Positions 24,702 through 34,001 of a stretch of 64,000 bases of DNA are shown here, one piece after another. Position 1 is the stretch's first letter, and every line of letters begins with the position of its first letter. Under the pieces are notes generated by a model, which was not told the origin of the DNA, searched no databases, and worked only from the letters and a program-made list of their open reading frames with translations. The stretch spans positions 1-64,000 of the forward strand of contig NZ_JAAKZW010000004.1 in NCBI RefSeq assembly GCF_011044995.1, given 5' to 3'. Made by a program: the position numbers and the translations under genes. The DNA comes from Streptomyces mesophilus (GTDB lineage Bacteria; Actinomycetota; Actinomycetes; Streptomycetales; Streptomycetaceae).

Positions 24702-26680
24702 CACCACAGGCTCCCGATCTGGAACACGGCGACCGCGAGCAGCCAGGCGACGGTCAGTTGGATGCCCGTAGAGAGCAGCGTCATCCTGCCGCCCATCTCC
24801 TGCCACTGCGTGGCGATCGTGGCCATGCAGGGGGTGTACGCGAGCAGGAACACCAGGAAGGCGAGTACGGCGGGCAGCGGATGTCCGCCGGAGCTCCGCT
24901 CGAAGGTCTCGTGCAGCCGGGTGCCCAACTCTCCCGCATGGTCCGGGTGGTCGGGCTCGTCGGCGCTGTAGGTCTGGGCGACGGTCGCGACGACCGCCTC
25001 CTTCGCGACGAACCCGGTGCCGAGCGCGGCGGCCGCGTGCCAGTCGTCGAAACCGGCCGGTGCGAAGGCCGGCGCCGCGGCCCGTGACAGCGCGCCGAAC
25101 ACGCTGTGCTCGATGGGCGTCTCGCCGAAGGACGTACCGGACGCGGCGCCCAGCGGGATCGCGGAGAGGAGCCACACCGCGGTGACCGTGGCGACGATGA
25201 CGCCGGCCGCGGTCCTCAGGAACCCGGCGAGCTTCTGCCAGGTCTGGGCACCGACCACGCGCAGGGTGGGAAGTCGGTACGGCGGCAGCTCCAACACCAG
25301 TGCCTCGCCCCGCAGTTCACGGAAGAGCGTCTTGCGCAGGAGCATGCCGATCCCGACGACGAGCAGCACCGAGAGCAGATACATCGCGAAGACCACGGTG
25401 CCCGCGGTGCTGCCGAAGAAGACTGCCGCGAACAGCACGTACACCGTCAGGCGCGCACTGCAGGAGACATACGGGATGATCATGCCGACGAGGAGCCGCT
25501 GGCGCCGGTTGCCGAGGATGCGCAGCCCTGCCAGCGCGGGAACGTTGCAGCCGAAGCCGACGATGATCGGCAGGAACGCCCGGCCGGGCAGTCCGAGCCG
25601 GCGCATCAGGCGGTCCACGACGAAGGCCGCGCGTGCCATGTAGCCGGAGTCCTCGAGCAGCGCGAGCAGCACGAACATGATGACCATCAGCGGGACGAAG
25701 GTCAGCAACTGCCCGACGCCGCCGATCAGTCCGTCCACGAGCAGTCCGCGCAGCCAGCCCGGAGCGCCGGACAGCGCGCTCGTCGCGGAATCGGTGACCG
25801 GGCCGTCGACGAAGGCCCCGAGCCCGTCCTGCAGCGGCTTCGCCAGGGTGGTCGTGGCGGTGAACACGCCCCACATCGCAGCGAGAAAGGCCGGGATGCC
25901 GAACCAGCGCGAGGTGAGCACCCGGTCCACGCGGTCGGACAGGGTGAGTCCCGCTCCGGCCCGCTGCGTGCGCACCACGGCGAGGACCTCGTGCACCCAG
26001 GCGTACCGGGCCTCTGCGGCGGCGAGTTCGGGATCGTCCCCCTGAGGCACGGCCAGGTGGAAGGGGCGCGCGGGGCGGCGGACGTCCCCTTCCTCCCGTA
26101 CGGCGTGATCGAGTTCCTTCCGTACGGCTCGAGCGAGCGCGTCGAGACCCTGGCGCCTGCGCGGCACCACGGGGATCACCGGAACGCCCAACTCCCGTGC
26201 CAGGGACGCCTCGTCGACCGTGATCCCGCGGGCCCTCGCCACATCCGTCATGGTCAGGGCGACCACGCAGCGCACGCCGGTCTCGAGGATCTCGGCGAGC
26301 AGATACAGGTTCCGCGCGAGGTTGGCCGCATCGGCGGTGACCACGACCAGGTCCGGACGGCCCTCGGCTCCCGGATCGACGAGGAGGTCACGGGTGAGCT
26401 CCTCGTCCGGGGAGCGCGGGACCAGGCTGTACGTGCCCGGGAGGTCGGCCAGATCGACCGGCGTGCCGCTCGCCGGGGGCCAGGTGCCACGCGCGACCTG
26501 GACGGTCTTGCCGGGCCAGTTGCCCACGTGCCGGCGGGCGCCGGTGAGTGCGTTGAACAACGTCGACTTGCCGACATTCGGGTTGCCCACCAGAGCGACG
26601 ACCGGGGCGCCCGCGGTACGGGTGTGCTCCGGGGTGGGGCAGCAGGCCGGTGTCAGGACCGGGGTGCGTGGGTCAGGCAT
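24698..26680 (-). CDS. feoB: Ferrous iron transporter FeoB
   Basis: A 660-residue FeoB. A Cys-containing N-terminal tail precedes the cytosolic G domain, with G1 GNPNVGKST at about 32-40, the G3-region DLPGTYSL and a G4-like TMTD segment. A helical linker and two gate domains with the conserved ALLEDSGYMARAAF and GFGCNVPAL segments follow. It imports Fe2+ across the cytoplasmic membrane. ATG 26680 overlaps feoA by eight bases. Control by iron is supported by the iron-box motif upstream of feoA. Confidence 0.97.
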   Translation of the reverse strand: MPDPRTPVLTPACCPTPEHTRTAGAPVVALVGNPNVGKSTLFNALTGARRHVGNWPGKTVQVARGTWPPASGTPVDLADLPGTYSLVPRSPDEELTRDLLVDPGAEGRPDLVVVTADAANLARNLYLLAEILETGVRCVVALTMTDVARARGITVDEASLARELGVPVIPVVPRRRQGLDALARAVRKELDHAVREEGDVRRPARPFHLAVPQGDDPELAAAEARYAWVHEVLAVVRTQRAGAGLTLSDRVDRVLTSRWFGIPAFLAAMWGVFTATTTLAKPLQDGLGAFVDGPVTDSATSALSGAPGWLRGLLVDGLIGGVGQLLTFVPLMVIMFVLLALLEDSGYMARAAFVVDRLMRRLGLPGRAFLPIIVGFGCNVPALAGLRILGNRRQRLLVGMIIPYVSCSARLTVYVLFAAVFFGSTAGTVVFAMYLLSVLLVVGIGMLLRKTLFRELRGEALVLELPPYRLPTLRVVGAQTWQKLAGFLRTAAGVIVATVTAVWLLSAIPLGAASGTSFGETPIEHSVFGALSRAAAPAFAPAGFDDWHAAAALGTGFVAKEAVVATVAQTYSADEPDHPDHAGELGTRLHETFERSSGGHPLPAVLAFLVFLLAYTPCMATIATQWQEMGGRMTLLSTGIQLTVAWLLAVAVFQIGSLWW

Positions 26681-26912
26681 GGGAGGCCGCCGGCGCCGGC
26701 TCTATGTCCACGGCGTGCGCCGTGGCGTCGTCGACCGCGACGCGCGCGTCACCCAGGGCGAGCAGCAGCCCGCCCGTCGCACCACGCCCGATCACCCGGA
26801 CTTCAGCGCCCCGCACGAAACCGAGCTCGGCGAGGCGCAGCCGGTCCTGTGCGTCGGTGGTGATCCGCTGAATCCGGGCGTGGGTGCCGGGGGCGCAGCC
26901 GCGAAGGGTCAC
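26673..26912 (-). CDS. feoA: Ferrous iron transport protein FeoA
   Basis: A 79-residue SH3-like FeoA with RLRLAELGFVRGAEVRVIGRG. I chose GTG 26912 because AGGAAGG lies upstream and because the earlier in-frame ATG at 26987 would place the iron box inside the coding region. FeoA assists FeoB-mediated Fe2+ uptake. It is the first gene of feoABC. Confidence 0.93.
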   Translation of the reverse strand: MTLRGCAPGTHARIQRITTDAQDRLRLAELGFVRGAEVRVIGRGATGGLLLALGDARVAVDDATAHAVDIEPAPAASHA

Positions 26913-26937
26913 TGGTCGGCCTTCCTGGAGGGATTTC

Positions 26938-26956
26938 TGAGGTAAGCCTAAATTGA
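26938..26956 (-). promoter_or_regulatory. Iron box (DmdR/IdeR-type site) of feoABC
   Basis: Read on the minus strand, TCAATTTAGGCTTACCTCA matches 14 of 19 positions of the actinobacterial iron-box consensus (TTAGGTTAGGCTAACCTAA). It lies 26 bases upstream of the feoA start. DmdR1/IdeR repressors bind such sites when iron is plentiful. Confidence 0.75.
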
Positions 26957-27089
26957 CCCTTTGTTCCTGTTTGCCGGATTCAGTCAAGGTTCGTTCAAGT
27001 GGCGCGGGTCAGGAGGGTCGCCCCTGTCGGACGGCCTGGGGACGGCGGGACTTTCGTCCCTGCGGTGTGCGGCGGGCGTGAAGTCGGGA

Positions 27090-27503
27090 TCAAGGCGCTG
27101 GCGTTGGCATGGGCCCGAGGATGGTGCAGACGCCCGCCTCGGCGCACTCGGCCGGGTCGGTCGTGGCGGCCCGGGCCGCAAGCGTGCGCAAGGTGCGGCG
27201 GGTTTGGCGCAGTTCGCGCAGCCGCTCCTCGATCTCGGCGAGATGCTCGTCGATCAGCCGCGTGACCTGGGCGCACGGCACCTGCCCGCTGTCGAGCAGC
27301 GTGAGGAGGGAGCGGATCTCGGCGAGCGTGAGCCCGGCGCTCTGCGCCTCCCGTACGAACGCAAGGCGCGCCGCGGCCTCGTCCGAGTAGTCCCGGTATC
27401 CGCCGGCGGTGCGCGGAGGCTCGGGCAGCAGGCCGGCCTGCTCGTAGAAGCGGATCGTCTTGGTGGTCAGTCCGCTGCGGGCCGCGAGATCGCCGATACG
27501 CAT
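27090..27503 (-). CDS. merR: MerR-family heavy-metal regulator
   Basis: A 137-residue MerR-family regulator: winged helix at 1-70 (MRIGDLAARSGLTTKTIRFY), a long dimer helix at about 75-112, and a C-terminal metal loop. Cysteines stand at 77, 120 and 126, close to the three Hg(II) ligands of MerR from Tn501 (82, 117, 126). It is divergent from a merB-like gene, and a 24-base perfect palindrome sits in the spacer. I use merR because of that neighbour, but it could sense another soft metal. Confidence 0.82.
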   Translation of the reverse strand: MRIGDLAARSGLTTKTIRFYEQAGLLPEPPRTAGGYRDYSDEAAARLAFVREAQSAGLTLAEIRSLLTLLDSGQVPCAQVTRLIDEHLAEIEERLRELRQTRRTLRTLAARAATTDPAECAEAGVCTILGPMPTPAP

Positions 27504-27520
27504 GCGTCCAGGCTACGGCC

Positions 27521-27552
27521 TTGACCTTCCAGTGCACTGGAAGGTCTAGCGT
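27521..27552 (+). promoter_or_regulatory. MerR-type promoter with 24-base perfect palindrome
   Basis: GACCTTCCAGTG (27523-27534) is followed directly by its exact complement CACTGGAAGGTC (27535-27546). A -35 TTGACC (27521-27526) and a weak -10 TAGCGT (27547-27552) flank it with a 20-base spacer, the over-long spacing that MerR-family activators correct. It would drive the merB-like gene 37 bases downstream. Confidence 0.85.
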
Positions 27553-27588
27553 CCGATGCGGAGCGGAAATCGAAGGAAGGACGCGGAG

Positions 27589-28347
27589 ATGAGGATCACG
27601 CTGCCCACGGTCCCCGGCTGTCCCGGCGACCGGCCGGCGCGAGAACGGATCGCCGCCACGCCGGCCGGTGGCTGTGCCTGCTGCGACAGCGGACCGTCGG
27701 CCGGACTGCCGACCGGCCTGTCGGCCCTTGCCGGCAGGGGCGGGCAGGGGCGTCGGCCGCCGGTGGAACGCGGGCTGCGGGCCGTGCATCAGGCGGTGCT
27801 GCGGCACTTCGCCGCGACCGGCCGGGCGCCCGGCGCCGCCGCGCTCGAAGAGCCCGCCGCCGCTCACGGCCGCACCGCCCGTGACGTACTCGCCGAGCTG
27901 GCCAGCGAGGATTTCCTCACCCTGGACGACGCGGGCGCCATCCGCGCCGCGTACCCCTTCTCGGCCGTCCCGACGTCGCATCGGGTGCGGATCGACGGGG
28001 TGGAGGCGTGGTCGATGTGCGCGATCGACGCGCTGGGCATCCCGTCGATGCTCGGTCGCGACGTGACGATCAGCTCGACCGATCCGGTCAACGGCGAACC
28101 CGTCACCCTGAGTTCGCGCTCCGGCGTCCTGGCATGGGAGCCGCCGGGCGCGGTCGTCTTCGCCGGAACGCAGCCCGGCGGCGGGCCCGCCGCGGACGTC
28201 TGCTGCCGGACCGTGTCCTTCTTCACCGGGCCGGGGACGGCGCGGACTTGGAGCGCCGCGCACCCGGATGTGCCCGGGGAGGTCATCGACCTGGCCCGCG
28301 CCGAGCGCGCCGCGGCGGAGACGTTCGGACCGCTCCTCGAGGACTAG
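27589..28347 (+). CDS. Alkylmercury lyase (MerB) family protein with Cys-rich extension
   Basis: A 252-residue protein. The C-terminal 200 residues match organomercurial lyase, which protonolyses carbon-mercury bonds. C144 and D147 in SMCAIDALGIPS correspond to MerB C96 and D99, and C205-C206 in DVCCRTVSFF to C159-C160. MerB is about 212 residues; here the N-terminal 45 residues are extra and carry C11, C29, C31 and C32 (GGCACCDSG), which might relay metal. ATG 27589 follows AAGGAAGG. A MerR regulator is divergent. No merA reductase is in the window, so detoxification here would be incomplete or MerA lies elsewhere. Confidence 0.8.
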   Translation: MRITLPTVPGCPGDRPARERIAATPAGGCACCDSGPSAGLPTGLSALAGRGGQGRRPPVERGLRAVHQAVLRHFAATGRAPGAAALEEPAAAHGRTARDVLAELASEDFLTLDDAGAIRAAYPFSAVPTSHRVRIDGVEAWSMCAIDALGIPSMLGRDVTISSTDPVNGEPVTLSSRSGVLAWEPPGAVVFAGTQPGGGPAADVCCRTVSFFTGPGTARTWSAAHPDVPGEVIDLARAERAAAETFGPLLED

Positions 28348-28500
28348 GGCCCAGGAGGACGGGACCGGGGAGGTTTTACCGAACGGTCGACCAGTAGCGC
28401 GCCGTCGTGTCGTAACGTCGCCGCATCCCTTGATCGCGATCGCGGGCGTCACCGACGGTTCATCCGTCTTCCGGTGCGGCGTCCCGCCAGGAGGCATGCC

Positions 28501-28803
28501 ATGAACCTCGTCGATATACGGAGAACCGCTGTCCAACTGCCGACCGCCTGGAGCTCATTGCTGCTCGGACGGGTCGGAAGCGCGGGCGTGAAGGTGCTGC
28601 GGATGGACGGTCGTCCCCTGCCGCCGGAGTCCCATGACACGGCGGAAGCACTTCTGGTGCTCGAGGGGGAACTCCGCCTGGTCGTCGACGGCGTCGAGGT
28701 CCAAGTGCGCGCAGGGGAGATGTACATCGTCGAAGCGGGGGAGGTGCATGCCGTGAACTCCGGCAGCCGCGGCACCCTCGTCATCGTCGAGCGCACTTCA
28801 TAG
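28501..28803 (+). CDS. Small cupin-domain protein
   Basis: A 100-residue single-domain cupin. ATG 28501 has CAGGAGG upstream. The cupin strands run over residues 35-95, with AEALLVLEGELRLVVDG and GEMYIVEAGEVHAV giving the usual metal-ligand positions (here Glu and His; motif 1 lacks the usual HxH). It is a small-molecule binding or isomerase-type protein without an assignable substrate. Its last six bases overlap the end of the convergent lipoprotein gene. Confidence 0.8.
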   Translation: MNLVDIRRTAVQLPTAWSSLLLGRVGSAGVKVLRMDGRPLPPESHDTAEALLVLEGELRLVVDGVEVQVRAGEMYIVEAGEVHAVNSGSRGTLVIVERTS

Positions 28804-29964
28804 GACGGCGATCCCCAACGGCCGCTCACCGGCAGGCAGTCGGCGGGTGTCGCCGCTGTCGAGGTCGACGACCGTGATGCCGTTCCAGTAGCCGTCGCGC
28901 GTGAAGCCGCCTGTGACGTACGCGGTCCCGCCGTCCGCCGAGACCGCGACGTCCTCGTGCGGTCCCTCCAGCTCAATCACCTTCTCCTTGCCGTCCGGGG
29001 AGCGGACGGTGAGGGACGGCCCCTCGTCGCTGCTCGGGTCGATCGGGCCGGTGCCGACGGCGAGGAGGGTGCCGTCCGCGGTGATCTGCGCGCCGTGCTG
29101 ATGGGTGTTCGCGGTCATTCGCTCAACCGTCGACTCGCCGGTGTCGGGATCGACGACGACGAGGCGCTCGCCCTCGAATGGAAAGAGCAGCTTTCCGTCC
29201 GACGGCCGCACCGCCGCGTAGTGCGGCTTGAGCCAGGACCCCAGTCCGCCCTCGGTGCCGTAGGGGGCCACCTCGATACGACGGGTGTCCATCGACTTCG
29301 GGTCGACGACCGTGACGTCGAAGGAGTCGTGGTCGGTCGCGTACACCTGCGAGCCGTCCCGCGACACGTCCACATCGAAGGGCCGCCGCCCGACGTCCGC
29401 GGTGTCGGTCACCTTCAGGGTGCGGGTGTCGATGGCCTCCAACGTGCCGTTGCCGCCGGGCACGTTGACGCCCACGTACACCTGCCGGCCGTCCGGGGCG
29501 AGCGCGATGCCCATACCGCCGCCGCGGTACTCGCCGCCCGTCGCCGGACCGAGATTCCCCGTCTCGTACGGGATGACCGCGAGGCGCTCGCGCTGCGCGG
29601 TGTCGACGACCGCGACGCCCTCGGTCGTGGCCACCCAGGCCCGGCCGTCCTCGCCGACGACCAGTCCGTACGGGGCCGTACCGACTCGCACGGAGTCGAT
29701 GGCGCCCTTGCCGGGGTCGACGAAGGTGACGGTGTCGGCGCCGAAGTCCGCGACGAGGAGGGTGCCTTCGGGCGTCTTGGCGGGGGAAGCGCCGGGGTTT
29801 TCCTCGGCCGTGGCGCTCGGCGCCGACGAAGGTGTGGCGGCGGCCGGCGTATCGGCCTCGGACTCGCCCTGGGAGCAGCTCGCGAGCAGGGCGGCGACGG
29901 TCAGCGTGACGGCCGCCGCGGACAGGGTGCGCGGGGTGCGGCCCCGTGCGCTGCGCCGGGTCAC
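28798..29964 (-). CDS. Lipoprotein with YncE-like beta-propeller
   Basis: A 388-residue secreted lipoprotein. The signal ends in the lipobox LLAS-C30, and a Ser/Ala/Pro-rich linker (about 31-65) leads to a seven-bladed propeller. Repeats such as GTLLVADFGADTVTFVDPGK, GRQVYVGVNV, GSQVYATDHDSFDVTVVDP and GGTAYVTGGF are the YncE-type blade signature. It probably binds a ligand or surface partner. The GTG start overlaps the stop of the upstream ankyrin gene (GTGA), so the two are coupled. No function is assigned. Confidence 0.82.
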   Translation of the reverse strand: MTRRSARGRTPRTLSAAAVTLTVAALLASCSQGESEADTPAAATPSSAPSATAEENPGASPAKTPEGTLLVADFGADTVTFVDPGKGAIDSVRVGTAPYGLVVGEDGRAWVATTEGVAVVDTAQRERLAVIPYETGNLGPATGGEYRGGGMGIALAPDGRQVYVGVNVPGGNGTLEAIDTRTLKVTDTADVGRRPFDVDVSRDGSQVYATDHDSFDVTVVDPKSMDTRRIEVAPYGTEGGLGSWLKPHYAAVRPSDGKLLFPFEGERLVVVDPDTGESTVERMTANTHQHGAQITADGTLLAVGTGPIDPSSDEGPSLTVRSPDGKEKVIELEGPHEDVAVSADGGTAYVTGGFTRDGYWNGITVVDLDSGDTRRLPAGERPLGIAVL

Positions 29965-30557
29965 CGTACGGCCCTCAGCAGACCGGCGATCTCGTCGAAC
30001 CCGCGCCGCTCGGCGTGCTCGAGCGCGGTCATGCCGTCGCCGTCCGCGAGTCCGGGCGAGGCACCCGCCGTGATCAGGAGCTCCACGATCTCCTGGTGCG
30101 CGCGGCCGCCGTCGCCGAGGATGACCGCTTCCAACAGGGCGGTCCAGCCAAGACGGTTCACATGGTCGACGTCGCTCTCGGTCTCGCGCAGCACGGCCCG
30201 TACGTAGTCGACATGGCCGCGCTCGGCCGCCGGGATCAAGGAGATACCGCCGAAGCGGTTCACCAGCTTCAGATCGGGGCCCCCGGGCAGCAGCGCACGC
30301 ATCATGCGGACACTGCCGGTGACGCCCGTGACCAGCCAGGGGCTGTCCGACCGGTCGTCCTGCGCGTTCGGGTCGGCGCCCGCGGCGACCAGCGCCTCGG
30401 CCGCCGCCGCACAGTCGTCCGCCGCGGCGATCAGGAGCGGCGTACGGCGGTGCTCGTCGCGGCGCTCGATATCGGCCCCGTCGGCGAGGGCCGCGCGCAC
30501 GGCGGCGGGGTCGTCCGCGAGGACGGCGGCCAGGAGGGCCTGGTCGGCAGGGGACAT
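29961..30557 (-). CDS. Ankyrin-repeat protein
   Basis: A 198-residue protein made almost entirely of ankyrin repeats (about five), such as RTPLLIAAADDCAAAAEALV and MTALEHAERRGFDEIAGLL. ATG 30557 follows GAGGAG. There is no signal peptide, so it is cytosolic and would bind another protein. It is translationally coupled to the YncE-like lipoprotein downstream. The partner is unknown. Confidence 0.88.
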   Translation of the reverse strand: MSPADQALLAAVLADDPAAVRAALADGADIERRDEHRRTPLLIAAADDCAAAAEALVAAGADPNAQDDRSDSPWLVTGVTGSVRMMRALLPGGPDLKLVNRFGGISLIPAAERGHVDYVRAVLRETESDVDHVNRLGWTALLEAVILGDGGRAHQEIVELLITAGASPGLADGDGMTALEHAERRGFDEIAGLLRAVR

Positions 30558-30606
30558 GGTGGTGCTCCTCGGACGGGATCCTCGGACGGGAGGTAGGGGG
30601 GACCGA

Positions 30607-30640
30607 CGGCGTACGTCAGCGGGGGAACTGACGCACGCCG
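30607..30640 (-). other. Second hairpin downstream of hbpS-like gene
   Basis: CGGCGTACGTCAG (30607-30619) pairs with CTGACGCACGCCG (30628-30640), with one mismatch in 13. It lies between the hbpS terminator and the ankyrin gene promoter region, and may be a backup terminator or leader structure. Confidence 0.4.
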
Positions 30641-30651
30641 CCGGTGTCCGC

Positions 30652-30718
30652 TCCGGCGCGCCCCGCGCTTGCCGCCCCGGTGGACGGACCGGGTGGTGCG
30701 GCGAGGGGGCGCGCCGGA
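30652..30718 (-). terminator. Large hairpin terminator of hbpS-like gene
   Basis: TCCGGCGCGCCCC (30652-30664) pairs perfectly over 13 bases with GGGGCGCGCCGGA (30706-30718), and inner segments (CCCGGT with ACCGGG) extend the fold. It begins 11 bases after the stop of the hbpS-like gene on the minus strand, the position of a terminator. Confidence 0.75.
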
Positions 30719-30729
30719 AGCTGGGTGGG

Positions 30730-31293
30730 TCAGCCGGCGAGCGCGGCGACGCCGGCCTGGGCGATCTTCTCGTCGATGTCGCCGGACGGGGCGCCGGCCA
30801 CGCCGATGCCCGCGATCGGGCCGCCCTTGGCGGCGACCGGGGCGCCGCCACCGAGGAAGAGGGTGCCGGGGATGTCCTTCAGGGTCGGCGCGGACTCGAG
30901 GCGCTTGACCAGCTCGGAGGTCGGGGCGTTCCAGGAGACGGCGGTGAACGCCTTCTTCTCGGCGGCCTCGTAGGACTGCGGGCCCGCACCGTCGCCACGC
31001 ACGGTGAGGATGGTGTTGCCGTTGCGGTCGACGACCGCGACGGTGACGCGCTGGTTCTGCTTCTTGGCCTCGTCCAGGGCGGCGTCGGCGGCCTTGGCCG
31101 CGGCCTCGATGGTGAGGTGGTTCGTCTGTGCCAGGTTGCCGTCGGCGGCGTCAGCGGCGACCGCGGCCGCCGGGGCGGAGTCGGTGGAAGCACCGGCGGA
31201 GTACGCGCCGAATCCGCCGGCCGCGATCGCGACGGCCACCGCGCCGCCGGCCATCACACGCGTACGCCGGGAAACCTTCTTGACGTGCTTCAT
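30730..31293 (-). CDS. GlcG/HbpS-family exported haem-binding protein
   Basis: A 187-residue exported protein. ATG 31293 follows AGGAG. A signal peptide with a basic N-terminus (KKVSRRTRVMAGGAVAVAIAAGG) is followed by a short acidic/Ala linker and the HbpS/GlcG domain (about 55-187: TIEAAAKAADAALDEAKKQN, VVDRNGNTILTVRGDGAGPQ, GGGAPVAAKGGPIAGIGVAG). In S. reticuli HbpS binds haem outside the cell and works with the SenS/SenR two-component system under redox stress. No sensor kinase or regulator of that kind is next to it here. A 36-base palindrome lies upstream. Confidence 0.85.
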   Translation of the reverse strand: MKHVKKVSRRTRVMAGGAVAVAIAAGGFGAYSAGASTDSAPAAAVAADAADGNLAQTNHLTIEAAAKAADAALDEAKKQNQRVTVAVVDRNGNTILTVRGDGAGPQSYEAAEKKAFTAVSWNAPTSELVKRLESAPTLKDIPGTLFLGGGAPVAAKGGPIAGIGVAGAPSGDIDEKIAQAGVAALAG

Positions 31294-31370
31294 CGCCGAA
31301 AACTCCTGAGGTTCGATGGTCCCTGCGGGCCGGCCTTCGCGGCCGTCCCGATGACAAGTCCCATCCTCGT

Positions 31371-31384
31371 GCGGCGAACGCCGC
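31371..31384. promoter_or_regulatory. Inverted repeat upstream of hbpS-like gene
   Basis: GCGGCG (31371-31376) and CGCCGC (31379-31384) form a perfect inverted repeat around AA, about 80 bases upstream of the hbpS-like start. In GC-rich DNA such a short site may be chance; it is listed as a possible operator. Confidence 0.25.
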
Positions 31385-31426
31385 GCCTCTTCGACGTACC
31401 GGCTGCGAGTAGCGCGCGGGACGGTT

Positions 31427-31462
31427 GACGGCCGCATCAACCGATCGGTTGATGCGGCCGTC
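31427..31462. terminator. 36-base perfect palindrome between oxidase and hbpS-like gene
   Basis: GACGGCCGCATCAACCGA (31427-31444) is followed immediately by its exact complement TCGGTTGATGCGGCCGTC (31445-31462). It begins 28 bases after the oxidase stop (minus strand) and lies 133 bases upstream of the hbpS-like start. As RNA it would fold to a stem of about 16 pairs with a four-base loop, a strong terminator for the oxidase operon. As DNA it could also be a large operator. Confidence 0.75.
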
Positions 31463-31489
31463 CTGAGCCGGTGCGGGGAGCGGCCGGGC

Positions 31490-33808
<2,319 letters not shown>

Positions 33809-34001
33809 TCACCTCTCGTGGACCGGTCCGTTGCTTCGCGTCGGCCGACAGCCTGGCTCCGGTGTGTGTCGCCGCCGCGAACACGCCGCTACGTCCGCCG
33901 CCGGGCGCGTGAGAATCGGTGCCGCCGCGTTCCCACCGCGCGTCGACCTTCCGTATCCGCGCCGAAACACCGGTGAAATCCGGCCTGCCTACGGTCGCGC
34001 C

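Noticed and set aside
28374..28400. ACCG-AA-CGGT-like symmetry upstream of the cupin gene
   Set aside because: The arms are only four bases and could be chance in this composition; no regulator is adjacent.
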